Below the pieces are notes generated by a model. That model worked only from the letters and a program-made list of their open reading frames with translations. It made no database searches and had not been told where the DNA came from. From Stentor coeruleus (lineage: Eukaryota; Ciliophora; Heterotrichea; Heterotrichida; Stentoridae), in the NCBI GenBank assembly GCA_001970955.1, contig MPUH01000411.1, positions 1-56,179 of the forward strand: a DNA stretch of 56,179 nucleotides. The letters are read 5' to 3'. Positions 9,820 to 18,809 of this stretch are shown piece after piece. A program made the translations under genes and the position numbers. Every line of letters starts with the position of its first letter. The stretch's first letter is position 1.

Positions 9820-11130
9820 TTATTTTTTATAATATTTCTCAAACAATTCAGGGTCTTCAAGTGCAGCTTTTTTTCTTTGTTGTCTATCTTTTAGCATTGA
9901 TTTTTCAAGTTTCTCTAAATCGCTCATAGACAATGAATTCCATTTCATAATCATTTTATTAATTCGTGAAAAATCATGAAGACAATCTTCTTTACATAGG
10001 AAATTAGCTATAGGTAAATTGTCTGGAGGGTCTTCAAGCCAATCTGGGATATAGTTATGTGAGAATCTTTCAGCTCCATAATTAAGAAATAGTTCTTCAT
10101 TATGAAGTGAACTTAATGAGATTATGCCAATTGTGTGGAATGGAATTGGGGGAGCTGATGGTCGTATGGAATAACGCATATAAGGGAAATGTTTTAGAAG
10201 AAAGGATGGGAAAATGCTTTCTGGGATTTCAAAGTCAATTAAACAAACATTAGGAGGGACTCCAGGTGGAGGATGATTGATTAAATGCCCTAAAGCATAA
10301 GGGTTTACCTGTTGTGGTAGTACTTCAATTGGTGCATCTTTCTTACATCTATCTCTCCTTTCAAGATACTCTTCAGCACCATACCCAAGCTTAAAAGGAG
10401 GATAAAACAAATGTTCATCATGAAACACAGCATTTCCATTCCATCTCATCAAATAAGGTAGTTCTGTCATTGGCCTATTCAACATTGTAGACTTACTCAT
10501 CAATTCTTTAGTATAAACAACTCCTGGGAAAAACCCAAGTAGCGTTCCAGGAGGAATACTATTATCGCTATACACAAAAACCCCATTTCCAGCTTGAGGA
10601 TGATTAATACCAGATTTTCCTATCTGTAATATATGCCCAACTTTATCTATAAGTTTTGGATTTGTATCTTTCTTATGAGTATCCCATATTGACTCATATA
10701 TAATAAATCTATCTTTAGAAGAACTATTTTTCTCTTACCTTGTGTGAATAGGAAACATATTTGGATCAAGCAAAGCTGTACTTGCTGAATAATTCTTAGG
10801 ATCATACATAACAGGGATATTCCTAGACACTTTATGCATAGCTAATAATATCTTATAACTTTGTTCAGTATACTCTTCATTCACAATAATCTTATGTTCT
10901 TCAAGACTTTTACTATTAACGACTTCAACAATTCTCTCATATTTTTCCATACCTTTTCTTTCAGCGCATTTTGCTAAAAATGCTCCTTGAAACATCATTT
11001 GTTCAAAGTACATTTTCTTAAATTCCTTATCTAAACGATATTGTAATGCTGATGACAAATAACTTCCTGGTCTCTGTGCTGTATTGAATAGCATTTCAGA
11101 AAGTTGTTTAGAAAAGGAATTAGCAGCCAT
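9820..11130 (-). CDS. SETD9: SETD9-like SET-domain protein, two exons
   Basis: Exons 11130-10739 and 10723-9820 join across a 15-nt intron to give 431 aa. The C-terminal half matches the SETD9 pattern as I know it. It has a 'PPGTLLGFFPGVVY' strand (about 188-200), an 'NPYALGHLINHPP' segment where SET proteins have their NHS cofactor site (N280), a 'PNVCLIDFEIPE' strand, a 'KHFPYMRYS' segment, and 'EELFLNYG' (about 340-347) for the usual ExxxxY motif. SET domains transfer methyl groups from SAM to lysine; the human SETD9 substrate is poorly defined. The ATG at 11130 directly follows the stop of the upstream gene; M13 is an alternative start. Confidence 0.82.
10724..10738 (-). other. 15-nt spliceosomal intron (SETD9-like)
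   Basis: The minus-strand sequence is GTAAGAGAAAAATAG. Unspliced, the frame stops at the TAA inside GTAAG. Spliced, it continues in frame into the SET domain. A is at position 10. Confidence 0.9.
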
Positions 11131-13488
11131 TTATCTTATATAAGGAAAATCCATTTTGTTCCTTTCTAGATATTTAAGTCTTCTTATATCTTCAGTGAGT
11201 TCTAATTTGTATTGTTGCCATTTACTGAAGAATTCATCCATTTCTTGTGGGTCAGTATCATCTGGAGAGTCTATATGAAAGACTTTACTTAGTGTGTTTT
11301 TAAGACGAAACTCAGTAGTAGAATCTAGGAACTGAAGGAAATCTTTAGTTATTATCATGATTTCAACTTCAGATGATTTTGCGATGAAAGAAAATTTCGA
11401 AGGTGTTGCTTTGATGAGAATCCCAGAAAAAACCTCCCCGTCTATGAGTGTTTTGCCACCAAAGAACTCAGTTGAATGAAGGACGAAGTTTAGGATTTTA
11501 TCTTTGACCATATCAGCTTGAATGTCTGCAGATTGAGATTTATAGCATACTTTTAAAAACCCTTCGGTATTAGAAGTCATATCCACTGATTTAATCTTCG
11601 GCGAACTTGATGGAGAAACATTCCCAGTATAAAAAGGCTTAGGGGATTTTTCTCTAATTTTCGCATTGCCATATATCTTAGGCTTGGACTGTTTTTTAAC
11701 AAACCCTTCAGTGACAACTTCAACATGTCCTTTCGCTACAATATACATCCCTTTAGGAATTTCCCCTTTAGCTAAAATCACATCTCCAAGTCCTGACTTA
11801 ACAATTTGCACATTAGAAGCTAAAGTATACAAAGCGGCAATTTCTGTACCTCTAAACAATCTAACTGTAGTCAAAAAATTAACTTTAGCTTCAAGTTCTG
11901 GTTTTAAATACTTAAACAATAAACTTTTATATTCTTGTTTTGGTATTATAAACATAGTCGAAGGCTCAGTCACAACACAAGTCCCTTTACGATTTTCCTG
12001 TTCAGTTAATGAACTTAGAACTGAAGCATCACCAAATTGTCTTCCATCATATAAAGAACTTATAATAACAGGATAGTTTCTTATTTCATGTATTTTTTTG
12101 TTCATTATTACTGAACCTTTTATTATAACATACATTGAATCCCCAGGGTCTCCATCATTAAAAATCACTTGTCCAGGTTTGAATTTACTTATACATGCAC
12201 ATGAATATATACTTTCTCTCATTGGCAAAGGGAATTTTTGTAAAAACTCAAGTTTCATAGCAATTTTGTCTATTTTTTCTAAATTCCTTTTTTCCTTATT
12301 AAACTCTTCTATTAATATTTTTATCTCAATTTCACTTATAAACTCATAATCATTAGGCTTTACTGATTCTTTAAGCTCTTCAGCCCGTTCTAAGTCTTTT
12401 GTCACATATTTTCTTAAAGCTTTTATATTTTGAATAAACTTACTTGCTGTTTCTTTATCTTCAAGAAAATCTTCATATCGATCTAAAGCATTAATTTGTA
12501 TTATCCCAGGTTGATATGCTTGTTTTGGTTCTACAGAATAATGTTTAGTTTTAACAGAATCTTTATTTTCTATATCTTTATTTTCAAAAACCCTATTTGA
12601 TTTTATCCCTGAACGTGGTCGTTGAATGTTTTTAAATAATATTCTTGGTTTTTGTTTTGGGGATATTGTCGCTGATGTAGCTTGGGATACAGTTTTTCCT
12701 ATTGAATGTGTTTCTAATTCTTGAACTTGGATAAATGTGTTGTTAGTATTTGGAAAAAGATGCCATATTGTATGCTTTTTTATATTCCCACGATATGTTG
12801 AAGAGGTTCTTGGTCTAGAGTTTTGCTTTGATAAAATTGGTGATTGGGTGTTGATTTTTCTAGCTGATTTAAATTTGTTTGTTTCGAAACCGTTTTGAAC
12901 ATGCAAATCATTTGTGATATTTGCCACACGACCTGATTGAAAAAGCACGTAGGTTCTTATTTTGTATAATTCTTCTGGAGGGTCTTTGAGGACTGTTAGA
13001 GCATGGTCTATTGTGATAATAACTCGATTGTATTCTTGAAGTTGCATTTCGCTTAGAGATTTGTTGTAGTAGCCTATATAGTTAAAAGGATGAATTTTTA
13101 TAGCTTTGGCATAGGATGTTATAGCTTCTTCCATCATTTGTAAACGAAAGTAGCAACTTCCTAGGTTTATGAGGCTTTCAAAATTTTCTTGATCGTAGGC
13201 TGTAGCTCTTTTGAAGGTGTGGATAGCGGAAAAGTATTCGAAAGATTTGTATTGTTCAAGACCTTTAGAAAAATAATAGTTACATAAAGAGTCATTGCTT
13301 GGTGAATTTTCATCAGTAAAGTCGATTATGTTGAATGATTTTACCATACTAAGAGGGCCATTAGGGTCTTGGGATTGGGAATATGATTCGTTTGTATAGG
13401 TTTTTGCTAAGGCTGGCTTTTTTGTTGAACTTTTAGGCCTTTTTTTTGCTAACTGGCTGTTTATACTTTTTATTTTGTGTAAACTCAT
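11131..13488 (-). CDS. TPR and cyclic-nucleotide-binding-domain protein
   Basis: The 785-residue protein has three TPR repeats (about residues 71-168), a long disordered Ser/Lys/Arg region, a helical linker, and two cNMP-binding folds. The first (about 425-525) has the 'PGQVIFNDGDPGDSMYVIIKG' core and 'FGDASVLS....NRKGT' around the phosphate-binding cassette, where Glu is replaced by Asp and the Arg is kept. The second (about 545-690) has 'GEIPKGMYIVAKGHVEVV', interrupted by a low-complexity insert. No kinase or channel domain is present, so it is not PKG, a PKA regulatory subunit or a CNG channel. I infer a cAMP/cGMP-sensing adaptor. Intronless, ATG to TAA; its stop directly abuts the next ATG. 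Confidence 0.85.
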   Translation of the reverse strand: MSLHKIKSINSQLAKKRPKSSTKKPALAKTYTNESYSQSQDPNGPLSMVKSFNIIDFTDENSPSNDSLCNYYFSKGLEQYKSFEYFSAIHTFKRATAYDQENFESLINLGSCYFRLQMMEEAITSYAKAIKIHPFNYIGYYNKSLSEMQLQEYNRVIITIDHALTVLKDPPEELYKIRTYVLFQSGRVANITNDLHVQNGFETNKFKSARKINTQSPILSKQNSRPRTSSTYRGNIKKHTIWHLFPNTNNTFIQVQELETHSIGKTVSQATSATISPKQKPRILFKNIQRPRSGIKSNRVFENKDIENKDSVKTKHYSVEPKQAYQPGIIQINALDRYEDFLEDKETASKFIQNIKALRKYVTKDLERAEELKESVKPNDYEFISEIEIKILIEEFNKEKRNLEKIDKIAMKLEFLQKFPLPMRESIYSCACISKFKPGQVIFNDGDPGDSMYVIIKGSVIMNKKIHEIRNYPVIISSLYDGRQFGDASVLSSLTEQENRKGTCVVTEPSTMFIIPKQEYKSLLFKYLKPELEAKVNFLTTVRLFRGTEIAALYTLASNVQIVKSGLGDVILAKGEIPKGMYIVAKGHVEVVTEGFVKKQSKPKIYGNAKIREKSPKPFYTGNVSPSSSPKIKSVDMTSNTEGFLKVCYKSQSADIQADMVKDKILNFVLHSTEFFGGKTLIDGEVFSGILIKATPSKFSFIAKSSEVEIMIITKDFLQFLDSTTEFRLKNTLSKVFHIDSPDDTDPQEMDEFFSKWQQYKLELTEDIRRLKYLERNKMDFPYIR

Positions 13489-13497
13489 TATACATCT

Positions 13498-13627
13498 TTA
13501 TTCAAGTAGATTTCTATAAATAAAAAATTACTTCAGCAAATATCTTTGCAAAAGCATTGTCTGAAATTATTCAAGTAGATTTCTATAAATAAAAAATTAC
13601 TTCAGCAAATATCTTTGCAAAAGCATT
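13498..13627. repeat. 61-nt direct repeat, period 69
   Basis: Positions 13498-13558 and 13567-13627 carry the same sequence, separated by 8 nt, between the PP2C stop and the ATG of the CNBD gene. It sits next to the N-flanking duplication below, so a local assembly error is likely, though a true tandem duplication is possible. Confidence 0.85.
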
Positions 13628-13629
13628 TA

Positions 13630-13820
13630 TATTAGTAATTTATAAAGCAAATTATAGCATCTCTGTCTTAGAATTGTAGATACTCACTCCAACAACACTA
13701 CCTCGACGATGTTCTTTTATTGTANTATTAGTAATTTATAAAGCAAATTATAGCATCTCTGTCTTAGAATTGTAGATACTCACTCCAACAACACTACCTC
13801 GACGATGTTCTTTTATTGTA
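13630..13820. repeat. 95-nt direct duplication flanking an N
   Basis: Positions 13630-13724 and 13726-13820 are the same 95 nt with N at 13725 between. The segment contains the last codons and stop of the PP2C gene, so the first copy is a redundant fragment of that gene's 3' end. Same pattern as at 6170-6346. Confidence 0.9.
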
Positions 13821-15100
13821 GGAGCTTTCATTGGTGAATTATTTATAATAGTAGCTGCAGTCCTCATCTCTCTTTCCTTCATTTCTTCCATATTGGATCC
13901 TGTTACTGCTGCATCATGAATAACTTCAATATTAGGAGATGGTTGTTTAAATTCAATAACAGCACATGAAATATCATCCATAGTCGCATCATCATCCTCA
14001 ATCTTCATAATCCATCTTGCCCTAGCTTCTTCACATAACATCTGGGCAATACACGCATTATAAAAAGAAACTTCATCATCTTCAGGTATAACATCAATGC
14101 CTTTAACACAAGATTCCCTATACGCTTCTACAAAATTCGTAACTTCCTGATTATCCATAACATCCCAAACTCCATCAGAAGCAATAACTAAAAAGTAATC
14201 ATTTTCCTTACTAATAACCCCATTATATTCCCCAGGATCAGAAGATATCCCAATATTTTTACAATTAGGATTACCCAAACTTCTAGCAATAGTCAATCCA
14301 GGTGTATTTCTCGCAGCTTCCCATACTCTAAATGGTCCTTTAAGATTTCCATTTGTATTTATAAGTTTTTGTACACGTCCTCCAGAGTTAATTATCCTTT
14401 GAAATTCTTCATCCATTTCAGGTCTATGTTCTTTAGTTAATTGACATGGGATTAAAGCATTTTTCCCTAATTTTTTTTTAGATGATACAGTTGACATAGT
14501 AGCCCGAGTATCCCCAAGATAGTTTATATAAATATTCCAATTTTTGATTATACATAATAATTCTGAACTGTATATAAAATACCATCCTGAGTTCTCTATA
14601 CCTAGTCCAACTTTTGATGTTAGGGTAAAGTCTAAATGACTTGTAAGATCTTTGAGGAAATCTAATGGGTTTTGCTAATTAGTTTTTACATACTTTGTAT
14701 AGCTTGCATAGAAAAAATCCTCAGCTTCCTGCATGCAAATGTATGATACTAGTTGACCTTCTGATCCATAGCCATCGAATAATAGGATAAATATAATTTC
14801 TTCATAGACTAAAATTCGGCAAAGATCTTGGCAATTTGATCTTGATGGACCTTTATGACTGATTGATGGGATCATGCAAGTACTCATCCAGAAAGTTGAC
14901 CCTGGTAGTAATGTTTTAAATGAAGATACTTCTAAAGCTTCAGGAAGATTTAAACTGTACTCATCAAAACCTGTGATTTTTGATTGGGCATTTCGTTGCT
15001 TCACTTTGCATTGGACACTTTTTTTGTATTTTTTTGTCTTACTGAAAAGCGATTTTGCTGTTACCATTCGGTATTTTGGAAAAGAACGACAGCTTCCCAT
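13748..15100 (-). CDS. PP2C/PPM-family protein phosphatase, two exons, myristoylation motif
   Basis: This is a metal-dependent Ser/Thr phosphatase. Exons 15100-14690 and 14674-13748 join in phase 0 across a 15-nt intron to give 445 aa. Motifs in order: N-terminal MGSC (Gly2 for myristoylation, Cys4 for palmitoylation); 'SRSNCQD' at about 86-92; DGYG at 109-112, where the family usually has DGHGG; LGDTRA at about 190-195; 'ARSLGN'; ASDGVWD (SDG Asp at 304); and MDDISCAVIEF at about 369-379, in the place of the usual DN-type metal motif. The metal-binding aspartates are kept, so activity is plausible. The lipid motif suggests a membrane-anchored enzyme, perhaps ciliary. The 3' end is duplicated around an N. 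Confidence 0.9.
14675..14689 (-). other. 15-nt spliceosomal intron (PP2C)
   Basis: The minus-strand sequence is GTAAAAACTAATTAG. It ends with the TAG that closes the first open frame. Removing it links that frame to the catalytic C-terminal half, including LGDTRA. A is at position 10. Confidence 0.92.
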
Positions 15101-16156
15101 TATTTTTTTATATTGATGGATAGTTATGAGATTGATAAGATATTATTCCTTATAAAACATAAGTAAATAAATTATTATCATTCCTTTTTCATGTATATTT
15201 ATTACATTTATAGGTTTTATATCTACTTATATTATTTAAAAAAACTCTGATAATTTTTCCTTAATCCTAAGATGCCATTTAGAAGATTTTCAAGTTCCTT
15301 ATTTACTTCGAAAAAAAAAAATTTAAGCTAGTTTTTCACTTTCAAGTAAATCTTTAATTAAATTCTCAAAACATCATGCAAATCTCCTTCTCTTTTTGTC
15401 TTCTTCTTATAAAATTATTTTTTAGGGTGTTATTTTATATAAAATGACTGAAAATTATATGTATATTATTAGGAAAATCTTAATACTTAGTTGATTTTAT
15501 GATAATTTGTTGTATTGTGCAGAGAAAAGTCTCTTAAAAAGTTTCGCTAAGCAATATAATTTTTTTATTAGGTTCAGGTATGCTTTTTTTAGTATTAGCT
15601 CAATTGAAGAGTTCAGTAAATAAATTTTGTACTTCTGAGTAACTTTTATTATAACTAAAAAACTATTTTCACTATAATCATCAATATATCATATTTGATA
15701 ATATAGTTTAAACAGAATATTTTCTAGATACAATATCCAAATAACTTCACATTTTCTAACTATCATACCTTATAATACAAAACCATATAAATCCTACTAT
15801 TCAATGATTTCAGCATTCCAAAATACAATCCTTTAATATAAATTCTTAAAAACATCTGATAATTAGTTTCATAATTACCTTAAGCCACATATAAAATTTA
15901 TTTCTTCTAAAATAACCCAAAACATATACACATATTACATATCTTTAACTTCATTTTCACAGAAAATCTTACTATAAACAGTTTATCCTTATCTTGAAAA
16001 AAACAGAATTTTCTTAGTAACTTCAGTAATAAAAGTCTTATTAAAATAACTATCACAAAATTTATTTAAGTACTAAAAGCTAAAATCATTTAAAAAATCT
16101 AACACCCTAACACCCATTTTGAATATTTAAAAAAAATAAACCAAACGTATTTAATA
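15101..16156. other. Long intergenic region with telomere-like motifs
   Basis: This is 1,056 nt between the divergent PP2C and coiled-coil genes. I found no gene. It holds two matches to the heterotrich telomere octamer (as I remember it, CCCTAACA): an 11-nt match TTAGGGTGTTA at 15422-15432, and two C-strand units, CTAACACCCTAACACCC, at 16099-16115. Composition alternates between C-rich and G-rich blocks (C-rich to about 15420, G-rich 15421-15660, then C-rich). Confidence 0.65.
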
Positions 16157-17905
16157 ATGTCCAAAGGTTCATTCTTCGACAAGCAATATCGGCCGTTTTC
16201 AAACAAATACTCCTCACAACCTCCAGGAGAGTCAGAAAATCTCTATGAAAAGCATAGAGAAATACTCCATCAGCAAGTATCACAGCTTCCAAACTCTCCG
16301 AAATCCAAACTAAAAATTGAACAGAACTTCGAAGAGCTTTTAAAGTCCATCCACTTCTTCAGAAAACCAGACATAATTCCTTACCCATACTTAAACCTTG
16401 ATCATCAACCTGAAGAAAAATCTGAAATCATCGATACCAAATATACAGAATTACAAGGAGAATATGATAAGGAAAAAACCTTAAGACTTGCATTAGAACG
16501 TGAAATTGAAAACTTAAAAACAAGAATAGCTTATCTAGTCGACATAGAAAAACAATATGATGATTATCGACTAAAAGCTTTAAAAGTTTCTGAGCTTCAA
16601 ATTGAAATAGACAAACTTAACGCAAGAATCAAACTTTTATTAGATGAAAATGAGGATTTAAGAAGAAAATTAAGCCAAAGTAAAGATTATATGACAAACA
16701 ATGCGAAATATCAACAAGAATTAGAGAGGGAAAGTACAAGAAATTCTGAGCTTTTAAGACAGTTGAAGGAATTTAAAGATGCTTATGAAGAATTAAGATG
16801 CACTTATGCTAAAGATGTGAATACACAAAAAGAACGATATGATAGGTTGTATGATGAGAAAATGCAATTAGAATTGAGATTGAGAGAATTTAGAGATAAG
16901 TATGAAAAGTTGTCAAGGGAACATTATCAGAATTATTATAGGGATTCAGAAAGACCTAAAAGGGATGAAGATTGGTATGTTAGGGAGACTGAAGGGCAAA
17001 TTAGAGAATCTGAGAGGCCTAAAGGGACTGATAGGATATTTAGGGACTCTGAAAGACCATTTCAAGAATCAGAAAGGCCACTGGCTAGCTTTGGAAGCCC
17101 TGGAGGAGACCGTGGATTGAAAAGAGATAAAGATGGACCTTTTAGAATACAAGATATTGATAATAAAGATCCTGAGCTTGGGGTGAAAAACTATGGACGG
17201 CCAGAGAGGAATAATCAAGATAATTATAAAATAGGGAATGCTTTGGAAAAAGCTCAAAGCCCTGCTGGTGATAGGAATAAAGATAAACCTACTACAGAAA
17301 AAGGCCGAGACAAACTCGGCCAAGGCCTCGATGATTCAATTCAAGATAAAATCAAACACATGAAGCATGAGTATCGTGACAGGTTTAAAAAACTAGAAAA
17401 AAAATTTAACACCGATAAACCTGAAGATATCTCTGACGCAAGGCTTAAAGAAATCGAAGATAGACTTTCAAGCTTACATGAAAAACTTGCTGACCAAGCT
17501 AATATAAACGAAAAAATCCTAAAACCAAAAATAGGACCATCTGTTTTATCATTAAAAACCCCAACAAGTAAAGGTTCAACACCAACAAAAGATAGGAATT
17601 TTTCTCCATATGTTACATGGCAATCTGTGAATTCAGCACAAACACCAAATAGAGATTCATTGGTTAATAATAAAGATCTTGGAAGTGGAGGTCGTTTATT
17701 AAGAAGTGCATTTTCTCCTGGGAAAAGTAATAAGAAAAGTCCTATTAGGGGTAATATAAGTAGAGGTAGAAGGTCGCCTAATAGAAATGAGCAACAAAGT
17801 CCTTCGAGTAGGTCTTTATCAAGGAAGAGGCTTTATGAAAATCATGCTGAATGTGAAACATGTATTAGAAGACATGGACATGAATGGGCAAAATCACCTA
17901 GTTAA
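16157..17905 (+). CDS. Coiled-coil protein with RDSERP repeats, unknown
   Basis: I do not recognise a family. The order is a polar N-terminus (1-85), a long heptad-bearing coiled coil (about 95-260), then four short repeats of the form (R)(D/E)SERP at about residues 262-310, a charged linker, a second short coiled coil (about 395-455), and a basic Ser/Pro/Arg-rich tail with many SP sites. The C-terminus ends with CETCIRRHGHEW, whose two Cys and two His could bind a zinc ion. The layout resembles basal-body or cytoskeletal scaffold proteins, which is inference only. ATG at 16157, TAA stop, no intron. Confidence 0.75.
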   Translation: MSKGSFFDKQYRPFSNKYSSQPPGESENLYEKHREILHQQVSQLPNSPKSKLKIEQNFEELLKSIHFFRKPDIIPYPYLNLDHQPEEKSEIIDTKYTELQGEYDKEKTLRLALEREIENLKTRIAYLVDIEKQYDDYRLKALKVSELQIEIDKLNARIKLLLDENEDLRRKLSQSKDYMTNNAKYQQELERESTRNSELLRQLKEFKDAYEELRCTYAKDVNTQKERYDRLYDEKMQLELRLREFRDKYEKLSREHYQNYYRDSERPKRDEDWYVRETEGQIRESERPKGTDRIFRDSERPFQESERPLASFGSPGGDRGLKRDKDGPFRIQDIDNKDPELGVKNYGRPERNNQDNYKIGNALEKAQSPAGDRNKDKPTTEKGRDKLGQGLDDSIQDKIKHMKHEYRDRFKKLEKKFNTDKPEDISDARLKEIEDRLSSLHEKLADQANINEKILKPKIGPSVLSLKTPTSKGSTPTKDRNFSPYVTWQSVNSAQTPNRDSLVNNKDLGSGGRLLRSAFSPGKSNKKSPIRGNISRGRRSPNRNEQQSPSSRSLSRKRLYENHAECETCIRRHGHEWAKSPS

Positions 17906-18276
17906 GTAAATAAATGAGTAGAGGTCTAGGTTATGTTGAGATTTAGGGAATAAGTAGAGAAAAGAATGGAGGTTTTATATAGAAATAAGCTTTTAAAGGT
18001 AGTTTTATTATAATTATACACATTTTATACTGAAATACATTTGCAAATTGTGAACGGGCGAAAGTTTTATTGGAACATCATAGTATAGTCACTTTCTATA
18101 TGATTTTATGATATTTTTATACAGTAACTATTATAAAAATATGAATCTCATCGTATAATTTATATATCATATACTTTCATATCATCACACACACAACTTT
18201 CATTCAATTAAAACTTATCCTCTAGTATTTTAAAATACTTTTTCATCTAAGAATTCATTTAACCTAATTTATCTAC
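17906..18276. other. Intergenic, convergent
   Basis: This lies between the plus-strand coiled-coil gene and the minus-strand eL31 gene. The left part is G-rich and C-poor, the right part C-rich and G-poor. No gene seen. Confidence 0.55.
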
Positions 18277-18624
18277 TTATTCTGAGTTAACTTTCTCTGG
18301 TCTAAGTCCTTTGAAAGAGTCAACAGGTAGATAGCGAACAAGGGTATACATTTCTTCCTTAGCATTTTCTTCTTCATTCTTTTTCCTTTGTAGCCTAACT
18401 CTGACTCTGTAAGGTACGTGTTTGATACCTTTGGACCATAAGAAGTTGTTTAGGTTGTAATCAATTCTCACGTCCTTGGTCTTCATAACTCTACTCACAA
18501 AGTCTTTGATTATGGAAATTGATCTTGGAGCTCGTGACTTTAGACCAATATGATGAAGTCGTTTATGCAAGTGGATGGTGTAATCCCTAGTCTCAGGAGC
18601 GAGCTCTTTATCATTTTTCACCAT
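18277..18624 (-). CDS. RPL31: 60S ribosomal protein eL31
   Basis: This is a cytosolic large-subunit ribosomal protein lying near the exit tunnel. The 115 residues from the chosen ATG carry the family pattern: RDYTIHLHKRLHHIG near the start, KSRAPRSISIIKDF, then DVRIDYNLN, SKGIKHVPYRVRVRLQRKKNE and a closing YTLVRYLPV. The frame is open upstream to 18690, where another ATG would add 22 residues. Those residues do not look like any eL31, so I chose ATG 18624 (MVKNDKEL). Length then matches the usual 110-125 aa. No intron is needed. Confidence 0.95.
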   Translation of the reverse strand: MVKNDKELAPETRDYTIHLHKRLHHIGLKSRAPRSISIIKDFVSRVMKTKDVRIDYNLNNFLWSKGIKHVPYRVRVRLQRKKNEEENAKEEMYTLVRYLPVDSFKGLRPEKVNSE

Positions 18625-18809
18625 TTTATAAACCAATAATAGCCTATAAGGTATTTCTCTATTAGAAATAGTTTTCCACACAATTTTCATCAAAAAAACT
18701 TAAAACCTAATGATTTTCTATTAAAAATCCAACTCAACAACAAAAACGCAAATTAAAAAATGATTACAAACTATAAAACTACTAATAAAATTCTGGTAAA
18801 ACTAAATAA

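Noticed and set aside
14618..14625. Isolated TGTTAGGG octamers (also near 16979, 45223 and 49293)
   Set aside because: Single copies inside coding sequence, explained by codons such as gtt-agg; not evidence of telomeres.
18625..18690. N-terminal extension of eL31
   Set aside because: The 22 extra residues are unlike any eL31 and family length fits the downstream ATG.
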